This document shows, in pieces, positions 61,422-64,000 of a DNA stretch of 64,000 nt; position 1 is the stretch's first letter, and each line of letters opens with the position of its first letter. The notes beneath the pieces are model-generated. The model made no database searches and was not told where the DNA came from. It saw nothing but the letters and a program-made list of their open reading frames with translations. Origin of the DNA: Echinococcus granulosus (Eukaryota; Platyhelminthes; Cestoda; Cyclophyllidea; Taeniidae); NCBI RefSeq assembly GCF_000524195.1, contig NW_020170436.1, positions 216,201 through 280,200 on the forward strand, in the 5' to 3' direction. Both the position numbers and the translations under genes were made by a program.

Positions 61422-61539
61422 ATGAGCTTGACAGCGTGCCAAATTTTACCAGAGAAGCTGCTTGAGTTTGCCATTGCATCGCCACCAGACGCGAGAGACT
61501 TATTGGGCACCTCACGCCCATTACTCACCAAACTCACCG
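61422..61539 (+). CDS. Candidate first exon of an unidentified gene
   Basis: ATG at 61422 opens 39 codons (MSLTACQILPEKLLEFAIA at the start, TSRPLLTKLT at the end) followed by a fair donor, CACCG|GTAAAG. An acceptor-like GCGCCTAG ends about 15 bases upstream. The peptide looks helical and ordinary in composition. No continuing exon with the right phase was identified before the window ends. Could be chance. Confidence 0.25.
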
Positions 61540-62628
61540 GTAAAGGGTGGAATTTGGCAGTTCTCCTTCATCTTCTCTTTCACTTTCCACAAATTAGTCG
61601 TCCAGTTGTGCACCGAAATTTCAAATTTATTTGCCATTTAACAAGTTGCGTTAAACTTTCTGGTCACTTTTTTGCTTGTGCTTGTCACCTTGGATAGATG
61701 GAAAATTTGACTGCAAAAGTGACACTTAAGTGTCAACAGTTGATCTGTCATACGCTGAGTGCATGTGTGTTGGCAGGCCAAGGTCACTTCGGCTGACGCA
61801 CACACGGATAAAGGTCACCTCTGCCCGGGGGTCATTCATGGGTGAGGCTGAAGGGTTGGTAATCACCCTGAGTATGTGATGTGAGGGATTCAAATCCCTC
61901 CAAGTGTCCAGAAGGTGGCTGTCAGGGCTGCATGGAGTGCAGAACGAGATGGAGTGATTCGCCTTGAGTAGTGAGTCCACCTGCCACCTGAGATCAGTCA
62001 TCCGCATGTCATGTTAATGCTTATTCAGACTACTGGATGATTGGTTCTGCGGAGGTAAAATATTCTGCAACGTGAAGTGGTCATAGATGCTTGATTTGTG
62101 GGAGCATCTCACAATTCCAGGCTTGGCAACCTATGGGAGAGTGAAGCCTTTGTCACAAAGGCGGTGGATTGTAACCTCCATTAATGGGTACCTTGGGATA
62201 GGTGAATTTAAAAAGCGATCATATCCTGGTACATTATTTCAAAAAGCCTCTTGGGAGAGTTTAAAATTTGGGGGGGGGAGGAGGAGAATGTAACAATGTA
62301 ATAAATGAAAGGTCCCTGATGTAACAATGCTAACTGTTGATTTGGGTACCGAAAAGGTGGTGGGTATTTCGAGTGGGATAATGACAAGCCTGACAAGACT
62401 GTTCGGTTTGAGAAGCTATTCCAGCCTCGGCTGGCATCGTCAGCCCAATAAGGCCGTAACTCGGAAAAAGGCGAGAGGAGGAACCCTCCAAATTGAAGCG
62501 TGTCACTCGATGAGTGGAGGGGATTTTTAAAACTCCCTCCAAAAGGCAATTTATCATAAAATATTGTCATTTTCGCAAATGTGGACTTGATGGAAGCGCT
62601 TTGAGGTGAGAAGCCTCACACAAATACA

Positions 62629-62663
62629 TCCTCCTCCCCCTCCTCCTCCTCCTCCTCCTTCTC
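62629..62663. repeat. CCT microsatellite
   Basis: About eleven CCT/CTC units with a few interruptions on the + strand. Confidence 0.85.
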
Positions 62664-63039
62664 GAAACAGATGTCGTTTTACTGTCGTGGGAGATGCCGC
62701 TGATTAATGATGCGGAATGTTGGGATGTTGGATTAGGATCCACACCCGGTCCTCTAATCTGCAGCACCAAGAAGGGTGTGATGCGGACTGCTGTTTACAT
62801 AGGTGGGGTGGGAGGAGTGAAGGGGGAATGTTGGACACCTAGCAGGATAACCACGCGACAAAACGGTACCCCTTTACAAGCCGAACGAAAGCGTATCAGC
62901 TTTCATTTTTTGATCCTTCATGACCTTGTGGTGGATGTTAGCTCTTCCAAAAGTTTTCTGCTGGGTATTAACCAATAATGAAAAAGCCACTGAGGTCGCT
63001 ATCCACGGAGTGTTTTTTTTTTAGAGCTTTGAAGGAGGG

Positions 63040-63860
63040 ACGTATTGTCGAGGGTCGCAGGTAGCCGTACCAAGGTGCTACCGTGGTGAGGCCTTGAACC
63101 ATTGTAGAGGAGGCTGCAGGCACAGTTCCACCAGCTGTTGGAAGCTCAGTTGTTCCTTTGAACGCTGTGGAACCTGCAAATAAGCTCGGTTGTACGCCTT
63201 TTGGTGAAGATCCCCGCCTTGGAGTTTTCTCAGCCCCCCAATCCCGTTACCAGTCATTCCCGTGAACATACAGCTAGTCGGTGGAGCGGCTGTTAGCCAT
63301 GAAATTCCACAAGGAACGTCCCTACTCGAGCATACTTTCTATCTTGACACAGGCAGTGTCAAGACAGCTTGCCGTCATTGTCTGTCACAAAAAATCGCAT
63401 TAAATAGTGGTACCAACGCTGTTTTTAAGCTGATCTAAGGACCCAACCGTCCCCCCAAAAGTAACACTTGAGTCATGCGATTTTAACTGCATTTACTCAC
63501 CTCTACTGGGCGGTGGAACAAGCTGCATCCTGTTTGAACACGACTGTTTCATACTGGTAGCGGCAGCGACGAACTCCCACATATGGCTCCACCACGCCAG
63601 ATTCAACCTCTGGTTCTGCCCTCCAATGGCAAAAAAGCGGCATTTGCTGAGGCCACCGTCCAGAAACTTTTCTTGAACGCCGTAAAAGTTGGCATAATTG
63701 TAGACGCCGACAGTGGCCCAACTGGCTGTGTGGCAGAACGGACTCCAGTAGGGAGAGTTCCTCCATCACGCCCAAAAGATGGCAAAAGAGGCGGAGGCTT
63801 ACAACACCTGGCAAAGCGAGCCCTCCCCAACCATTCACGAACAAGGGAAGAGGGATAGAT
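63040..63860. other. Unresolved segment, open in several frames on both strands
   Basis: Open + strand frames follow one another (about 63093-63260, then a different frame to about 63438, then 63583-63858), and a 113-codon - strand frame covers 63503-63844 and ends just before an excellent - strand donor (AGTAGAG|GTGAGT, near 63495). None of the peptides is familiar. It may be an exon cluster of a gene running out of the window, or the broken remains of a repeat. Confidence 0.25.
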
Positions 63861-64000
63861 ATTCCTTCAGGTTAGAGATCCAGATCGCTCACAAGTTATG
63901 GCGAAGAAGTGCTGATGGCTAAAATCTGTCAAGACGCCGATCTGCAAGAGGCCCACTTATAGCTGAAGAGATTTCGCACTTGAGCTCTTTGAAGAGGTCT

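Larger units (their letters stand above)
60870..64000. other. Sequence downstream of junctophilin
   Basis: This holds the junctophilin 3'UTR, a TA microsatellite, one palindrome copy with CRE, a possible first exon at 61422, a CCT microsatellite and an unresolved segment at 63.0-63.9 kb. No recognisable domain was found. An AATAAA lies at 62300-62305, far downstream of the stop codon. Confidence 0.5.

Noticed and set aside
1..64000. Transposon genes, CRISPR arrays or operon-like structure
   Set aside because: No reverse transcriptase, integrase or transposase motifs were recognised in any reading frame inspected, no regularly spaced repeats were seen, and gene structure is plainly eukaryotic.

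Overview
This is a eukaryotic nuclear window from a metazoan. The combination of a junctophilin gene, a metazoan-type mS35 gene, introns from 36 nt to about 9 kb, roughly 40-45% GC by eye and very little recognisable transposon sequence fits a parasitic flatworm, most likely a taeniid-type tapeworm. That placement is inference from gene content and style, not from a match. There are no bacterial, plasmid, phage or CRISPR features.

Four genes are supported by exon chains whose splice phases close. (1) 157-4189 (+) is a Sec14/CRAL-TRIO lipid-transfer protein, 4 exons, 355 aa, with a non-canonical GC-AG intron. (2) 5373-26068 (-) is the 3' part of a RhoGAP-domain gene: six linked exons encode 687 residues through the stop, and the 5' exons are unresolved and may reach about 38 kb. 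(3) 43365-46422 (+) is mitochondrial ribosomal protein mS35 (MRPS35), 7 exons, 380 aa. (4) 50915-60869 (+) is a junctophilin, 9 exons, 1013 aa, with MORN repeats, a joining region, an alpha-helical linker and a C-terminal membrane anchor; one of its introns is only 36 nt. Genes 1 and 2 are tail to tail, and genes 3 and 4 are head to tail. They share no obvious pathway (lipid transfer, Rho signalling, mitochondrial translation, ER-plasma membrane junctions), as expected for a eukaryotic locus.

The rest is intronic or intergenic: 26-43 kb is gene-poor, 46.4-50.9 kb may hold a small spliced membrane-protein gene, and 60.9-64 kb starts with a possible first exon and ends in an unresolved segment open in several frames. 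The most striking non-genic signal is a 16-18 bp palindrome of the form GTCACATATATGTGAC. It occurs six times as perfect or one-mismatch copies with unrelated flanks, and two copies run directly into a TGACGTCA (CRE-type) site. Other structure includes three inverted CCAAT pairs at 29-34 kb, a diverged dispersed repeat pair (24.5 and 49.6 kb), and a CpG-rich island with a 41-codon ORF and a 13-bp hairpin at 21.6-21.9 kb. All exon boundaries were read by eye from splice consensus and phase; none is backed by transcripts.
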